A DNA stretch of 64,000 bases from Neorhizobium sp. (GCA_028283725.1 JAPWKC010000001.1:248001-312000), one strand, 5' to 3'. Positions 35,089-45,192 are shown, numbered from the stretch's first letter. Program-made: numbers and translations. The notes: generated by a model not told the origin, from the sequence alone.

Positions 35089-35173
35089 TGGTGCCCCGTG
35101 CCGGAATCGAACCAGCACTCCTCTCGGAACCTGATTTTGAGTCAGGCGCGTCTACCAATTCCGCCAACGGGGC
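35089..35173 (-). tRNA. tRNA-Leu(CAA)
   Basis: Read on the minus strand from 35173, GCCCCGT pairs with ACGGGGC to form the acceptor stem, followed by discriminator A and an encoded CCA (35091-35089). The anticodon arm is CCTGA-CTCAAAA-TCAGG, with anticodon CAA, which reads UUG leucine codons. A long variable arm (TTCCGAGAGGAGT) and the TTCGATTC T-loop confirm a class II tRNA. Length is 85 bases with CCA. It lies between the cyclase and the Gly-rich protein gene. Confidence 0.97.
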
Positions 35174-35400
35174 ACGGATGGTGTGCTTCGCGTCTAACAT
35201 GCTGTGCCAGCCGGGCGCAAGGATGAAGATTGGGGTGGCGTGCGTTTGCGTCATGCGCCATTCCCGTACGGTCTCCATGTAAATTAGATATGCCTTAAGT
35301 AAGGATCCGATGTTGATCCCAGCGGGCTGCAACATTGCACCCGTTGGCGAATTCGTCTGTCGTGTCCGGTGGATCCCGCCGGCCAATACAGGAGGAGAGC

Positions 35401-36129
35401 ATGCTGCAGATCAACGACATTTCGCGCCGGGAACGGGCGAAACGACTTCTCGTATCCGGTGTCGCGTCGCCGGTTGTCCAATCGCTCGTGATGGTGCTGC
35501 CGCTGATGGCATCGCTGGCGCTTGCGCCGGCCGCAATGGCCCAGGGCCTTTCTGTGGGTGGCGAGAACGGCGTCAATGCCGGCGTCAGCACCAATGACGG
35601 GCTCGGCGTCAGTGCATCGGTGGGTGGTGCCAATGGTGTCAATGCGGATGCCAATGTCGGTGGCGGCGGTGGGCTTGCGGGCGCAAACGCGTCGGTCGGC
35701 GGATCGGGAGGGGTCAATGCCAGCGCCGGCGTCGGTTCCGGCAGCGGCGGCAACGGGCTTGGCGCCGGGGTCAGCGCCTCGGTGGGCGGGGCAAACGGCG
35801 TCAATGCCGGGGTCAGCGCCGATACCGGCCGTGGCATCGATGCCGGCGTGACGGCCTCCGTCGGCGGCGCCTCCGGTGCCGGTGCCGGCCTCGGCCTCGG
35901 TCTCGGTGGTGGTGCTGCGGGGGGAGGTGTCGGTGCGGGTGGCGGTGCAGGCACGGGCAATGGTTCGGGTGCGGGCTCGCTATCGCGGGCGCAGATGCAG
36001 AGCCTGAACGCGATGTCGTCCGGCGAACGCCAACGGATGTTGCGGCGCTGTGCCGACGTCACCTCGGGTGGTTACGATGCCGGCCTCGTCAGCCTCTGCA
36101 AGATGCTGCGATTGAGCGCATCGCGCTGA
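35401..36129 (+). CDS. Secreted glycine-rich repeat protein with C-terminal Cys pair
   Basis: A 242-residue exported protein. The signal segment (VMVLPLMASLALAPAAMAQG) ends at an AMA cleavage site near residue 48. The next ~140 residues are imperfect repeats around SVGGANGVNAGVS, made almost only of G, A, V, S and N. The last ~50 residues are ordered and basic: LSRAQMQSLNAMSSGERQRML, then RRCADV ... VSLCKML with two Cys. GGAGGAGAG precedes ATG 35401. Similar proteins occur in other rhizobia without known function; the layout suggests a surface or matrix protein. Confidence 0.75.
   Translation: MLQINDISRRERAKRLLVSGVASPVVQSLVMVLPLMASLALAPAAMAQGLSVGGENGVNAGVSTNDGLGVSASVGGANGVNADANVGGGGGLAGANASVGGSGGVNASAGVGSGSGGNGLGAGVSASVGGANGVNAGVSADTGRGIDAGVTASVGGASGAGAGLGLGLGGGAAGGGVGAGGGAGTGNGSGAGSLSRAQMQSLNAMSSGERQRMLRRCADVTSGGYDAGLVSLCKMLRLSASR
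35548..35920 (+). repeat. Degenerate protein-level Gly-Val-Asn repeats
   Basis: The coding region holds about six imperfect copies of a unit encoding (S)VGGxxGVNAxxS, for example at 35551 (GENGVNAGVS), 35617 (GANGVNADAN) and 35785 (GANGVNAGVS). Codons vary between copies, so the repeat is under protein-level constraint or is old. Confidence 0.65.
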
Positions 36130-36144
36130 GCCGGGCGATACCAG

Positions 36145-36173
36145 TTGCAGCCGGGGCGTTGTTCCGGCTGCAA
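36145..36173. terminator. Stem-loop after the glycine-rich protein gene
   Basis: TTGCAGCCGG (36145-36154) and CCGGCTGCAA (36164-36173) form a perfect ten-base stem with a nine-base loop, 15 bases after the stop. There is no T run, so intrinsic termination is uncertain. Confidence 0.5.
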
Positions 36174-36312
36174 TGGTGGCTTTGTCTGCGATATCGGTGG
36201 CCGCAAGCCGAATGACCGGCCTTTTTTGCACAGGGCCGCAGACACGGACGTTGGGAATGGGCCGCGCAATATCTGCGCGGTGGACATGAGCGTTGGACGG
36301 GCATGGCGGCGG

Positions 36313-36354
36313 ATGGACATGGACATGGAAATGGACATGGGCATGGAAATGGAC
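36313..36354 (+). repeat. Hexanucleotide repeat (ATGGAC-type, seven units)
   Basis: Seven head-to-tail hexamers: ATGGAC, ATGGAC, ATGGAA, ATGGAC, ATGGGC, ATGGAA, ATGGAC. They lie between the Gly-rich gene and the 3' end of the GNAT gene. A frame across them would read Met-Asp/Glu repeats, but it has no convincing start context or homology, so I treat it as non-coding. Confidence 0.7.
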
Positions 36355-36374
36355 AGCGGCGGTGTGGCCTGCCG

Positions 36375-37652
36375 CTATCCGTCGCGCCCGGTGAGCGCCA
36401 TGATCTTTTCGCGCAGCATGCGGGCCATGTTGCGGGTGTTGCGGTAGAGGTGCAGCTGGGTTGCCACCTGGCGCACGTCGCGGTCGACCGTGCGGGTCAG
36501 GCCGATGATCAGCGTGCCCATCTCCTCGCGTTCTTCCCACATCCTGCTCATGATCGGATGGTCCGGCACGGCGCAGCTGTCGGTGCGGATGATGTTGGGA
36601 TCGTCCAGATGCCAGTCGGTCAGCTTCATGATCAGCAGCTTTCCCGGCGAGAGCTGGGCATAGGTCTCATCATAGGCGGTCTTCCAGGTATAGGCCTCGC
36701 CGGCCATCAGGAACACGACGATCGAGGCGATCGCCCGGCCATCGAGATCGATCGTGTGGATACGCACGGCGTCGATTTCGGCCAGATTGGTGATCGCCTC
36801 TCGGGCAAAGGCGGCGCGGTAGCGGTCACTGATCAGCGCCGAGCGCTTGCGGCCCTTCCACCCCTTCGCCTCGAGGGCCAGGAATTCCTCCATCCGCAGG
36901 CGGATCTCTTCCGGCTGGCGGGCGACGGAATAGGTGAGCTCCCCAAATTTCTCCAGCCTTCGCCACTGGCGCCGCATCTCGCGCACATGGTGGGAAGAGA
37001 CTGCATGCTTCAGATAGGCGTCGCCATCCAGCTCGCTTTCCAGCATCGGCCGGCGGATCGGATCGGTGACGGCGACCGGCAGATCACGGCCGATCGCGAC
37101 CGCCCTTGCCAGTTGCGCGAAGCGGCCGTTGAGCTTCACATCGGGCACGACGAGGATATGGGGCAGGCGTGCCTGGCGGGCGCCGAGGCCGTCCAGCAGA
37201 TTGTCGATGGTCTCGGCGGCATCTTCGGCATCGACCAGCGGCGTGCCGAGCGGCCCGAATGGATTGGCCCAGGCGCGGATGATCGGCGCCCCCATCGAGA
37301 AGCCGGGTTTTTCCACCGTGAACGGCATCAGCAGGCGCATGCGCGAGCGGCGTTCGTCCTCGTCTCGGATGAGGGCGAATTTCACCTGCTTGTCCTCGAC
37401 GCGCGGCATGGCAGGCGCCAGAAGCCGGGCGGAGAAGAAGATGTTCGGCTCCATCGCGCGATGGGAGAGGAATTCCAGTTCTTCCTGCAGATCGTAGCCC
37501 AGCGAGGCGGGATAGAGGCAGAGCTCACGGCCGGGGCGGCCGATCTCCAGACGCAGATCCGCATCGGGCCGGTCGGAGCGGATGCTGTCGCTCGGGCGCG
37601 AAGGCGGCGGCGATTCAGGTGGATTGCCGTTGCGGATCGGAGGTTGAGCCAT
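36375..37652 (-). CDS. GNAT/CelD-like acyltransferase
   Basis: A 425-residue protein with a C-terminal BioF2/CelD-type GNAT domain. Visible segments are HHVREMRRQWRRLEKFG, LEAKGWKGRKRSAL, IDLDGRAIASIVVFLMAGEAYTWKTAYDETYAQLSPG and the closing helix TQLHLYRNTRNMARML. The W-K-G and K-x-A-Y-D-E-x-Y-x-x-x-S-P-G pattern defines the group, often encoded in polysaccharide loci. The N-terminal 35 residues are Pro/Ser-rich. ATG 37652 is preferred; the flippase stop lies only seven bases upstream, so the two are co-transcribed. Confidence 0.85.
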   Translation of the reverse strand: MAQPPIRNGNPPESPPPSRPSDSIRSDRPDADLRLEIGRPGRELCLYPASLGYDLQEELEFLSHRAMEPNIFFSARLLAPAMPRVEDKQVKFALIRDEDERRSRMRLLMPFTVEKPGFSMGAPIIRAWANPFGPLGTPLVDAEDAAETIDNLLDGLGARQARLPHILVVPDVKLNGRFAQLARAVAIGRDLPVAVTDPIRRPMLESELDGDAYLKHAVSSHHVREMRRQWRRLEKFGELTYSVARQPEEIRLRMEEFLALEAKGWKGRKRSALISDRYRAAFAREAITNLAEIDAVRIHTIDLDGRAIASIVVFLMAGEAYTWKTAYDETYAQLSPGKLLIMKLTDWHLDDPNIIRTDSCAVPDHPIMSRMWEEREEMGTLIIGLTRTVDRDVRQVATQLHLYRNTRNMARMLREKIMALTGRDG

Positions 37653-37659
37653 GGTGCCT

Positions 37660-39069
37660 TCAAGCCCTGAACGGTATTGTGGCGGTGGGACGGACGAAGG
37701 CGAAGAGCACGATACCGAGCGTGCGACGGATTGCCAGATGCAGAAGAAGCGTCTCGATGATCGTCGCACATGCGGTGGCCGTGGCCGCGCCTGCTATCCC
37801 CATCCGCGGGATGAGAATGACATTAAGCCCGATATTGGCCGCGAGAACAACAGCATAGAGAAGAACGCACAGGTTCTGTCTGCCCGCCATGCTGAGCAGG
37901 ACCTCGCCGGGGCCGATCGTCGCCTTGGTGATGATGCCGGCAAACAGGATCGCCATCAGGACATAGCCCTGTGTGAAGCCGGGACCGAAGAGCGAAAGCA
38001 GGAGTTCGCCTGCACCGAGCGCTGCAAGGCCGACCAGAAGCGAGGGCCAGAAGGTCCAGCGGGCGGCCTGACCGGCAAAGCCTGCCAGCGCTGCCATGTC
38101 GTTTTCGGCGATCAGCTGGGCGAAACGCGGGCCGGCAACCGCCTTGATCGAGAAATAGACGAATTGCACGAGGACGATGGTCTTTGCCGCCGCATAATAG
38201 ACCGCGACCTCGTCGGGCGGCAGGTAGAGGCCGACGAAGATGACGTCGGCATTGGTCAGAATAAAGCCGATGCCGTCGATCAGGAACCAGACGAGCGAGA
38301 AACGGAACCAGCCGCCGATCTCGAAACGGCGTGCGCCGGTGCCGTAATGGCGGGACAGCCGGCGGATGACGCGGAAAAGCTGCGTGAGGGTCGTGACGTA
38401 AGTTGCGGCAAGGGCTGCCTGCATGGCGGTCACGGCCGTGTGTTCGGCGCCGATCAGGATCGCGGCGATCATGAAGAGAAGGATGAGCGTCGGGCGAATG
38501 AGATAGGTCGGGCTCAGCGCCATCACCGTCCAGTTGTTGGACCGGGCGGTACCGTCGAGCACATCGCCGAGCGCGATCATCGGCATGGTGAAGAAGGCGA
38601 TCGAGACGGGGACGAGATAGTAGGGCTCGATGCGATCGCCAAGGACGTGCAGGAAGAGGAAGCCGAGGGCAGCGACCGTCGTGGCGGAGGTCAGTGCCAC
38701 CAGTCGCGAGGTCAGGTTCAGCCCGCGGATTGCAGCCATGTCGCCGGCCGCCTTGTGCTGATGCAGGAAGCGGATCACCGACGTGTGGAAGCCGAGGCAG
38801 GAGAGATTGCCGGCTAGCACGACCAGAACCCAGACGAAGGCGAAGATGCCGTATTGGAACTCGCCCATGACACGGGCCAGCAGGATCTGGGAGACGAAGG
38901 CGATCGCCGCCGAAACGATGCGGATGACGAAGGCGGATGCGGCACGGCGCTGCGCCATCGCGGTCTCGCCGGCACCGGTCGCAACATCCAGCAGCTTTTG
39001 CGACAGCGGCGCAAGCCGGCTGCGCAGGGCAGGCGGCAGAAGTCTTTGCGCTGTTTCGATGGCGACCAT
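37660..39069 (-). CDS. Polysaccharide biosynthesis flippase (Wzx/MOP family)
   Basis: A 469-residue inner membrane protein with about 12-14 hydrophobic segments of the MATE-like oligosaccharide flippase fold. Conserved pieces are SAAIAFVSQILLARVMGEFQYGIFAFVWV at helices 1-2, SLVWFLIDGIGFILTNADVIFVGLYLPPDEVAVYYAAAK in the middle, and AGRQNLCVLLYAVVLAANIGLNVILIPRMGIAGAA late. It would carry a lipid-linked glycan across the membrane. ATG 39069 or GTG 39075 may start it; neither has a strong ribosome-binding site. It is followed at seven bases by the GNAT gene. No glycosyltransferase is nearby. Confidence 0.87.
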   Translation of the reverse strand: MVAIETAQRLLPPALRSRLAPLSQKLLDVATGAGETAMAQRRAASAFVIRIVSAAIAFVSQILLARVMGEFQYGIFAFVWVLVVLAGNLSCLGFHTSVIRFLHQHKAAGDMAAIRGLNLTSRLVALTSATTVAALGFLFLHVLGDRIEPYYLVPVSIAFFTMPMIALGDVLDGTARSNNWTVMALSPTYLIRPTLILLFMIAAILIGAEHTAVTAMQAALAATYVTTLTQLFRVIRRLSRHYGTGARRFEIGGWFRFSLVWFLIDGIGFILTNADVIFVGLYLPPDEVAVYYAAAKTIVLVQFVYFSIKAVAGPRFAQLIAENDMAALAGFAGQAARWTFWPSLLVGLAALGAGELLLSLFGPGFTQGYVLMAILFAGIITKATIGPGEVLLSMAGRQNLCVLLYAVVLAANIGLNVILIPRMGIAGAATATACATIIETLLLHLAIRRTLGIVLFAFVRPTATIPFRA

Positions 39070-39163
39070 GAGAGACACGCAATACTCGCGACTTGCAGCT
39101 GATCCTGTCGCGCAGATTGCCACGGCGCGGTTAAGAAACGGTTGGGTCCCGGCCCCGAACGCG

Positions 39164-39191
39164 AAAACGCCACCCCGAAGGATGGCGTTTC
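39164..39191 (-). terminator. Terminator after secA
   Basis: AAAACGCCA (39164-39172) and TGGCGTTT (39183-39190) form a strong stem around CCCCGAAGGA. On the minus strand TTTTCG follows the stem, in line with secA termination. On the plus strand CGATTTTT follows, so it may also work in that direction. Confidence 0.75.
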
Positions 39192-39222
39192 GATTTTTGA
39201 CCGGGCGATGCCAGAGCCGAAA

Positions 39223-41934
39223 TCAGGCCTGTTCGAAAGCGCCGTGGCAATGCTTGTATTTCTTGCCCGAGCCACAGGGGCAGGCTTCGTTACGGCCGAC
39301 CTTGCCCCAGGTGGACGGGTCTTCCGGGTGGCGATCGGCGGGGGCGGCAATGAAGTTTTCCGCGTCGTCGCCGGAGATCTGGTCGTAGCCGGTCACCGGA
39401 TCGACGTGATGTTCGCCAAAGACCGGCGGCGGTTCGATGGGTTCCGGGTTCTGCACCAGCTCGACGCGCATCAGCTGTGCGGTCACGGCCTCGCGCAGGT
39501 TGGCGAGCAGCGCCTGGAACAGTTCGAAGGCCTCTGCCTTATATTCCTGCAGCGGGTCGCGCTGGGCATAGCCGCGGAAGCCGATGACGGAGCGCAGGTG
39601 GTCGAGGTTGACGATATGCTCGCGCCAGAGGTGGTCGAGCGTCTGCAACAGGACCGAGCGTTCCACATAGGTCATCACTTCGGCGCCGAAGCGCTCCAGG
39701 CGATCGGCCGCAGCCTTGTCGGCCTCGTCGGTGATGCGGGTACGAATATCGTCCTCGGCGATGCCCTCTTCCTTGATCCAGTCCTCGATCGGCAGCTCAA
39801 GGTTCAGCAGACGCTTGACGTCTTCGTCGAGGCCGGCACCGTTCCACTGTTCGGCATAGGCGCGTTCGGGGATGTGCTTGGCGACCATGACCTCGATCAC
39901 CTCGTTGCGCATGTCGTCGACGACGTCGGAGAGATTTTCCGAGTCCATCATCTCGATGCGCTGTTCGAAGATCACCTTGCGCTGGTCGTTGGTGACGTCG
40001 TCATATTTCAGAAGGTTCTTGCGGATGTCGAAGTTGCGCGCCTCGACCTTCTTCTGGGCGCGTTCCAGCGCCTTGTTAATCCACGGATGGACGATCGCCT
40101 CGCCTTCCTTGAGGCCAAGCTTGGTCAGCATGCCATCCATTCGGTCGGAGCCGAAGATGCGCATCAGATCATCCTGGAGCGACAGGTAGAATTTCGACCG
40201 GCCCGGATCGCCCTGACGGCCGGAACGGCCGCGCAGCTGGTTGTCGATACGGCGGCTTTCGTGGCGCTCGGTGGCGATGACATAGAGGCCGCCGGCTTCG
40301 AGCGCCTTGACCTTCAGCTGCTTGACCTCGGCGCGGATCGCCGCTTCCTTGGCATCGCGCTCCGCCTCGTCCTCGATGCCCTCGAGTTCGCGTTCGAGGC
40401 GCATGTCGATATTGCCGCCGAGCTGGATGTCGGTGCCGCGGCCGGCCATGTTGGTGGCGATGGTGACTGCGCCCGGCGCACCGGCCTGGGACACGATATA
40501 GGCTTCCTGCTCGTGGTAGCGGGCGTTCAGCACCTGGAACTTGTCGAAGCCGGACTGGCGCAGCATGGTGGCCAGCAGTTCCGACTTCTCGATCGAGGTC
40601 GTGCCGACGAGAACCGGCTGGCCGCGCTCATGCGCCGCCTTGATCTCGACGATGATCGCCTGGAACTTTTCTTCGAAGGTCCGGTAGACCTCGTCGTCCT
40701 CGTCGATACGCAGGATCGGCAGGTTGGTCGGAACCTCGATCACTTCGAGCTTGTAGATGTTGCCGAATTCTTCGGCTTCCGTCTGTGCCGTACCGGTCAT
40801 GCCGGCCAGCTTGTCGTACATGCGGAAATAGTTCTGGAAGGTGATCGAGGAGAGCGTCTGGTTCTCCGGCTGGATCTGCACCTTTTCCTTGGCTTCCAGC
40901 GCCTGATGCTGGCCTTCCGAGTAGCGGCGGCCCGGCATCATGCGGCCGGTGAATTCGTCGATGATGACGATCTCGTCGTTGCGGACGATATAGTCCTTGT
41001 CGCGGGTGAAGAGCTTATGGGCCTTCAGCGCGTTGTTGATGTGGTGAACGATCGCGACATTCTCGACGTCGTAGAGCGATTCGCCCTTCAGGAGGCCGGC
41101 CTGGCGCAGCAGGTTTTCGAGCTTCTCTGTGCCGTCTTCGGAAAAGTTGGCAGAGCGCTGCTTCTCATCGATCTCATAATCTTCCGGCGAGAGCATCGGA
41201 ATGAAGGCGTCGATCGTGTTGTAGAGATCGGAACGGTCGTCGAGCGGGCCGGAGATGATCAGCGGCGTGCGCGCCTCGTCGACGAGGATCGAATCCACTT
41301 CGTCGACGATGGCGTAGAAATGGCCGCGTTGGGCCATCTGGCCACGGTCGTATTTCATATTGTCGCGCAGATAGTCGAAGCCGAGTTCGTTGTTCGTCGC
41401 GTAGGTGATGTCGCAGGCATAGGCCGTGCGGCGCTCGTCGTCGGACAGGCCGTGCATGATGACACCGGTCGAAAGGCCGAGAAAGCCGTAGAGGCGGCTC
41501 ATGATGCCGGCGTCGCGGCTGGCAAGGTAGTCATTGACGGTGACGACATGGACGCCCTTGCCGGCAAGCGCGTTCAGATAGACTGCCAGCGTGCCGACCA
41601 GCGTCTTGCCTTCACCCGTCTTCATCTCGGCAATCGCGCCGTCATGCAGGATCATGCCGCCGGTCAGCTGAACGTCGAAGTGGCGCATGCCGAGCACCCG
41701 GCGGGAGGCTTCGCGTACGACCGCGAATGCCGGGATCAGCAGATCGTCGAGCGTCTTGCCGTCGGCCAGCATCTGCCGGAACTCGGCGGTCTTGTTGGCC
41801 AGCTGTTCATCGGTCAGGGCCTTGGTCTTCTCCTCGATCGCATTGATGGATGCGATTTTAGGGCCGTAACCACGGACGCGGCGGTCGTTTGCCGAACCGA
41901 AGATTTTGCGGGCGATGCCGCCGAAGCTGACCAT
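39223..41934 (-). CDS. secA: Preprotein translocase ATPase SecA
   Basis: A 903-residue motor ATPase that drives unfolded preproteins through SecYEG. Walker A MKTGEGKT is at residues 104-111. [20 protein letters not shown] holds the DEAD-type motif, and [15 protein letters not shown] is in the second motor domain. The extreme C-terminus is a SEC-C zinc motif, [17 protein letters not shown] 41934 begins the conserved [13 protein letters not shown]; the frame is open further upstream but without homology. It is divergent from the parvulin gene at 42184, itself a Sec substrate by its signal peptide. Confidence 0.98.
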   Translation of the reverse strand: MVSFGGIARKIFGSANDRRVRGYGPKIASINAIEEKTKALTDEQLANKTAEFRQMLADGKTLDDLLIPAFAVVREASRRVLGMRHFDVQLTGGMILHDGAIAEMKTGEGKTLVGTLAVYLNALAGKGVHVVTVNDYLASRDAGIMSRLYGFLGLSTGVIMHGLSDDERRTAYACDITYATNNELGFDYLRDNMKYDRGQMAQRGHFYAIVDEVDSILVDEARTPLIISGPLDDRSDLYNTIDAFIPMLSPEDYEIDEKQRSANFSEDGTEKLENLLRQAGLLKGESLYDVENVAIVHHINNALKAHKLFTRDKDYIVRNDEIVIIDEFTGRMMPGRRYSEGQHQALEAKEKVQIQPENQTLSSITFQNYFRMYDKLAGMTGTAQTEAEEFGNIYKLEVIEVPTNLPILRIDEDDEVYRTFEEKFQAIIVEIKAAHERGQPVLVGTTSIEKSELLATMLRQSGFDKFQVLNARYHEQEAYIVSQAGAPGAVTIATNMAGRGTDIQLGGNIDMRLERELEGIEDEAERDAKEAAIRAEVKQLKVKALEAGGLYVIATERHESRRIDNQLRGRSGRQGDPGRSKFYLSLQDDLMRIFGSDRMDGMLTKLGLKEGEAIVHPWINKALERAQKKVEARNFDIRKNLLKYDDVTNDQRKVIFEQRIEMMDSENLSDVVDDMRNEVIEVMVAKHIPERAYAEQWNGAGLDEDVKRLLNLELPIEDWIKEEGIAEDDIRTRITDEADKAAADRLERFGAEVMTYVERSVLLQTLDHLWREHIVNLDHLRSVIGFRGYAQRDPLQEYKAEAFELFQALLANLREAVTAQLMRVELVQNPEPIEPPPVFGEHHVDPVTGYDQISGDDAENFIAAPADRHPEDPSTWGKVGRNEACPCGSGKKYKHCHGAFEQA

Positions 41935-42183
41935 ACGAATGGTCCTTTCTGATCTCAGACCCAAGGGATCGCGATGCCCTCGCCAACCGGAAAACACAGC
42001 CGGCAAAAGACCCGCTACGCCCGGAAACTCTTCTGGACGCGAAGTTGCGTGACAGATAAGAGGGGGGTCGAATTATGTCAACGGTGAGGGCCGATACAGA
42101 ATGGCCACAATCCGGTGTTTGTGAAGGATTTCCGCCCGGTGTCAGGTGTTCTGGCGCCGGTATCCAAGTCGAAAGGTAACTCG

Positions 42184-43080
42184 ATGCTTCGCCACAAACT
42201 CTTCGCAACGGCTGCTTTTGCTGTCGCGATCTCCCTGCAGGTTCCAGCCTTCGCGCAGGACGATCCGGTCGTCGCCAAGGTCGGTAAACTGGAGATCCAT
42301 CAGTCCGAGCTCGATATCGCCGTGCAGAATCTCGACCCGCAGTTCGCCCAGCTGCCGGACGACCAGAAGAAGGTCGCCGCGCTTTCCGGCGCCATAGACG
42401 TGAAGCTTCTCGCCAGCGAAGCCCAGGGCGAAAAGCTGCAGGACAGCGACGATTTCAAGAAGCGGATGGCCTATATCCAGGACCGCGAGCTGCATAACGC
42501 CTATTTCCGCAAGCATGTCGTCGACGCGACGACCGATGCCGAAGTCAAAGCCCGCTACGACAAGGAAATCGCCTCGCTGCCGAAGCAGGAAGAAATCCAT
42601 GCCGCGCATATTCTGGTGAAGACCGAGGACGAAGCCAAGGCGATCATCGCCAAGCTCGACAAGGGTGAAGACTTCGCCAAGCTCGCCAAGGAAAACTCGC
42701 AGGACTCGAACAAGGACGACGGCGGCGATCTCGGCTGGTTCGGCCATGGCCGCATGGTTCCGGAATTCGAAACTGCCGCCTTCGCGCTGAAGAAGGGCGA
42801 ATATACAAAGACCCCGGTCAAGACGCAGTTCGGCTTCCACGTCATCAAGCTGGAAGACACCCGCGTTGCTCCGCCGCCGCCGTTCGAGCAGGTTCAGGAT
42901 CAGGTCAAGCAGCTCGTCATGCGCGACAAGTATGTCGCCATCATCGATCAGGCCAAGAAGACGGAAGCCGTCGATATCGTCGATCCGGCTCTCAAGAAGG
43001 GCTATGATGATGTCAGCAAGATGCAGCAGGATGGCGGCGACGCCGCGCCTGCCGCCCCGGCTGAAGCGCCGAAGCCGTAA
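42184..43080 (+). CDS. Periplasmic peptidylprolyl isomerase (parvulin/PrsA-like)
   Basis: A 298-residue exported chaperone-isomerase. The signal peptide ([19 protein letters not shown]) is cleaved near residue 25. The SurA/PrsA-type N-domain precedes a parvulin domain at about residues 135-230: [42 protein letters not shown], then [17 protein letters not shown] Pro/Ala-rich tail ends the protein. AAAGG precedes the ATG. It lies opposite secA, and a GC-rich hairpin follows (43092-43116) before argJ. Confidence 0.92.
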   Translation: MLRHKLFATAAFAVAISLQVPAFAQDDPVVAKVGKLEIHQSELDIAVQNLDPQFAQLPDDQKKVAALSGAIDVKLLASEAQGEKLQDSDDFKKRMAYIQDRELHNAYFRKHVVDATTDAEVKARYDKEIASLPKQEEIHAAHILVKTEDEAKAIIAKLDKGEDFAKLAKENSQDSNKDDGGDLGWFGHGRMVPEFETAAFALKKGEYTKTPVKTQFGFHVIKLEDTRVAPPPPFEQVQDQVKQLVMRDKYVAIIDQAKKTEAVDIVDPALKKGYDDVSKMQQDGGDAAPAAPAEAPKP

Positions 43081-43091
43081 TAGTCGTATCG

Positions 43092-43116
43092 GGGCCCGGT
43101 CATGCCGGGCCCTTTC
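43092..43116 (+). terminator. GC-rich hairpin after the parvulin gene
   Basis: GGGCCCGG (43092-43099) pairs with CCGGGCCC (43105-43112) around TCATG, followed by TTTCAT. The T run is short, so partial readthrough into argJ is possible. Confidence 0.7.
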
Positions 43117-43156
43117 ATATCCAGATCACGCATATTCAGATCACGGGTTATCGAAG

Positions 43157-44398
43157 ATGTCTGCCTCCATTTCGCCGCTCGCTCCGAAGTCCTATCCCGC
43201 CATGCCGTCGCTGCGCGGCGTTCGCATGGCGACTGCCGCCGCCGGCATCAAGTACAAGAACCGTACCGACGTGCTGTTGATGGTGTTCGACCGTCCGGCT
43301 GCGGTTGCCGGCGTCTTCACCAAGTCCAAGTGCCCTTCGGCGCCCGTCGATTTCTGCCGCCAGAACCTGCCGCATGGCACGGCGCGCGCCGTCGTCGTCA
43401 ATTCCGGCAATGCCAATGCATTCACCGGCGTGAAGGGCAGGGCCGCAACCGCGCTGACCGCCAAGTCTGCCGCCGAAGCCGTCGGCTGTGACGAGACTCA
43501 GGTCTATCTCGCCTCGACGGGTGTGATCGGCGAACCGCTCGACGCAACGAAATTCGCCGGCGTGCTGGGGGACATGAACACGACCGCGACCGGCGACTTC
43601 TGGCAGGAGGCGGCGAAAGCCATCATGACCACGGATACCTATCCGAAGGTCGCCACCCGCACTACCGAGATCAACGGCGTGACCGTGACGATCAACGGCA
43701 TTGCCAAGGGCGCCGGCATGATTGCGCCCGACATGGCGACGATGCTGTCCTTCGTCGTCACCGATGCCGACATTTCGTCGGCCGCGTTGCAGTCGATGCT
43801 GTCGGCCGGCGTCGAGCCAAGCTTCAACTCGATGACGGTTGATAGCGATACGTCCACATCCGACACGCTGATGCTGTTTGCCACGGGTGCTGCGGCCGAA
43901 GACGGCCAGACGCAGATCACGGATGCAAGCGACCCGGCGCTTTCTTCCTTCCGCGCAGCGCTCGACGCGCTTTTGAAGGATCTCGCCATCCAGGTCGCCC
44001 GCGACGGCGAGGGTGCCACCAAGATGCTCGAAATCACCGTGACCGGCGCCGAGAGCGATGCCGCCGCCAAGACGATCGCGCTGTCGATTGCCAATTCGCC
44101 GCTGGTCAAGACCGCGGCTGCCGGCGAGGATGCCAATTGGGGCCGTATCGTCATGGCTGTCGGCAAGGCCGGCGAGGCTGCCGATCGCGACAGGCTGGCG
44201 ATCTGGTTCGGCGATATTCGCGTGGCCGTCAACGGCGAGCGGGATCCGTCCTACTCGGAAGACGCTGCCACCGCCGTCATGCAGAAGCAGGATATTCCGG
44301 TGAAGGTCGAAATCGGTCTCGGCACCGGCACGGCTACCGTGTGGACCTGCGATCTGACCAAGGAATATGTCGTGATCAACGGCGATTACCGGAGCTGA
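43157..44398 (+). CDS. argJ: Bifunctional glutamate N-acetyltransferase / N-acetylglutamate synthase
   Basis: A 413-residue self-cleaving enzyme that moves acetyl from N-acetylornithine to glutamate in the arginine cycle, and may also use acetyl-CoA. The autocleavage site is [11 protein letters not shown], with nucleophile T195 after A194. [12 protein letters not shown] and [14 protein letters not shown] are oxyanion/substrate regions, and the C-terminus ends in [19 protein letters not shown] precedes ATG 43157; the frame is open for nearly 300 bases upstream, inside the parvulin gene. A GNAT gene follows directly. Confidence 0.97.
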   Translation: MSASISPLAPKSYPAMPSLRGVRMATAAAGIKYKNRTDVLLMVFDRPAAVAGVFTKSKCPSAPVDFCRQNLPHGTARAVVVNSGNANAFTGVKGRAATALTAKSAAEAVGCDETQVYLASTGVIGEPLDATKFAGVLGDMNTTATGDFWQEAAKAIMTTDTYPKVATRTTEINGVTVTINGIAKGAGMIAPDMATMLSFVVTDADISSAALQSMLSAGVEPSFNSMTVDSDTSTSDTLMLFATGAAAEDGQTQITDASDPALSSFRAALDALLKDLAIQVARDGEGATKMLEITVTGAESDAAAKTIALSIANSPLVKTAAAGEDANWGRIVMAVGKAGEAADRDRLAIWFGDIRVAVNGERDPSYSEDAATAVMQKQDIPVKVEIGLGTGTATVWTCDLTKEYVVINGDYRS

Positions 44399-44407
44399 TT
44401 GAGACTG

Positions 44408-45181
44408 ATGCAGGCATTTTCACCACGCACCGACCTGCCGCTCGTCAGGCGCCTGGAAGCCGTCGGCTTCCGGGCCTGGCCGGCCGCGTCGACCGCCTAT
44501 GACGGAAGCTGGCAGGTGCGCCTCACCGGCGGGCATCCGTCGAAGCGGCTCAACTGCGTCGTGCCGCTCGATCCGTCCGATCACAGCGATCTCGACCTCA
44601 GGCTCGAAAAGGCCCGCAAGCGTTTCGATTCCTATGGCCGGGCGCTGACGGTGCGCGAGACGCCGCTTGCGGCCCCACAGCTCATCGACCATCTCAGGGC
44701 CTGCAACTGGCAGGTCGTCGAGACGGTCGACGTGATGACTGTCGATCTGACCTCTCTGGCATTGCCGGAAATGCTCGACTACCTGCCGAGCCACGATGTC
44801 GGCCGGTTCGTCGATGCCATCCTTGCCGTCGACAAGGATGTCGGTGCGTCGAAGCCGGCGATTGCCGAGATCCTGAGCTCCATCAAGCCGCCATCGGCCT
44901 TCTTCATCAAGGAAGATCCTTCCGACGGCCCGGTTGCCGTGGCGCTCTGCGTACAGGACAACGATCTCATGGGCCTGATGTCGTTTGCGGTCGCGCCACA
45001 GCGCAAGCGCAATGGGATCGGCACCGAAATCCTCGCCTCGGCCCTGCGCTGGGCCCGTATCAGCGGTGCCCGCTCGGCGTGGCTGCAGGTCGTGTCCGAC
45101 AACGAGCCGGCCATCGGCCTCTACCGCAAGTTCGGCTTCCGCAAGGCCTATGATTACCGTTACTGGCGGCCACAGGGCTGA
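44408..45181 (+). CDS. GNAT family N-acetyltransferase
   Basis: A 257-residue protein. Its C-terminal ~110 residues are a standard GNAT fold: VALCVQDNDLMGLMSFAVAPQRKRNGIGTEIL, with the acetyl-CoA loop RKRNGIG (R/Q-x-x-G-x-G/A type), then SAWLQVVSDNEPAIGLYRKFGFRKAYDYRYW. The N-terminal half is a degenerate GNAT-like or unknown domain. It starts within 10 bases of the argJ stop, at ATG 44408 or TTG 44399 (GGAG is at 44391-44394, inside argJ). argJ-GNAT-mutT is the common rhizobial order. Confidence 0.9.
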   Translation: MQAFSPRTDLPLVRRLEAVGFRAWPAASTAYDGSWQVRLTGGHPSKRLNCVVPLDPSDHSDLDLRLEKARKRFDSYGRALTVRETPLAAPQLIDHLRACNWQVVETVDVMTVDLTSLALPEMLDYLPSHDVGRFVDAILAVDKDVGASKPAIAEILSSIKPPSAFFIKEDPSDGPVAVALCVQDNDLMGLMSFAVAPQRKRNGIGTEILASALRWARISGARSAWLQVVSDNEPAIGLYRKFGFRKAYDYRYWRPQG

Positions 45182-45192
45182 AGGAGTTGACC

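Noticed and set aside
36145-36447. Possible 100-residue plus-strand protein containing Met-Asp/Glu repeats
   Set aside because: No ribosome-binding site, overlaps the 3' end of the GNAT gene, and its repeats follow a DNA hexamer array.
39142-41952. Very long open frame antisense to secA (936 codons)
   Set aside because: It mirrors the codon bias of secA and has no recognisable domains; secA itself has full-length homology.
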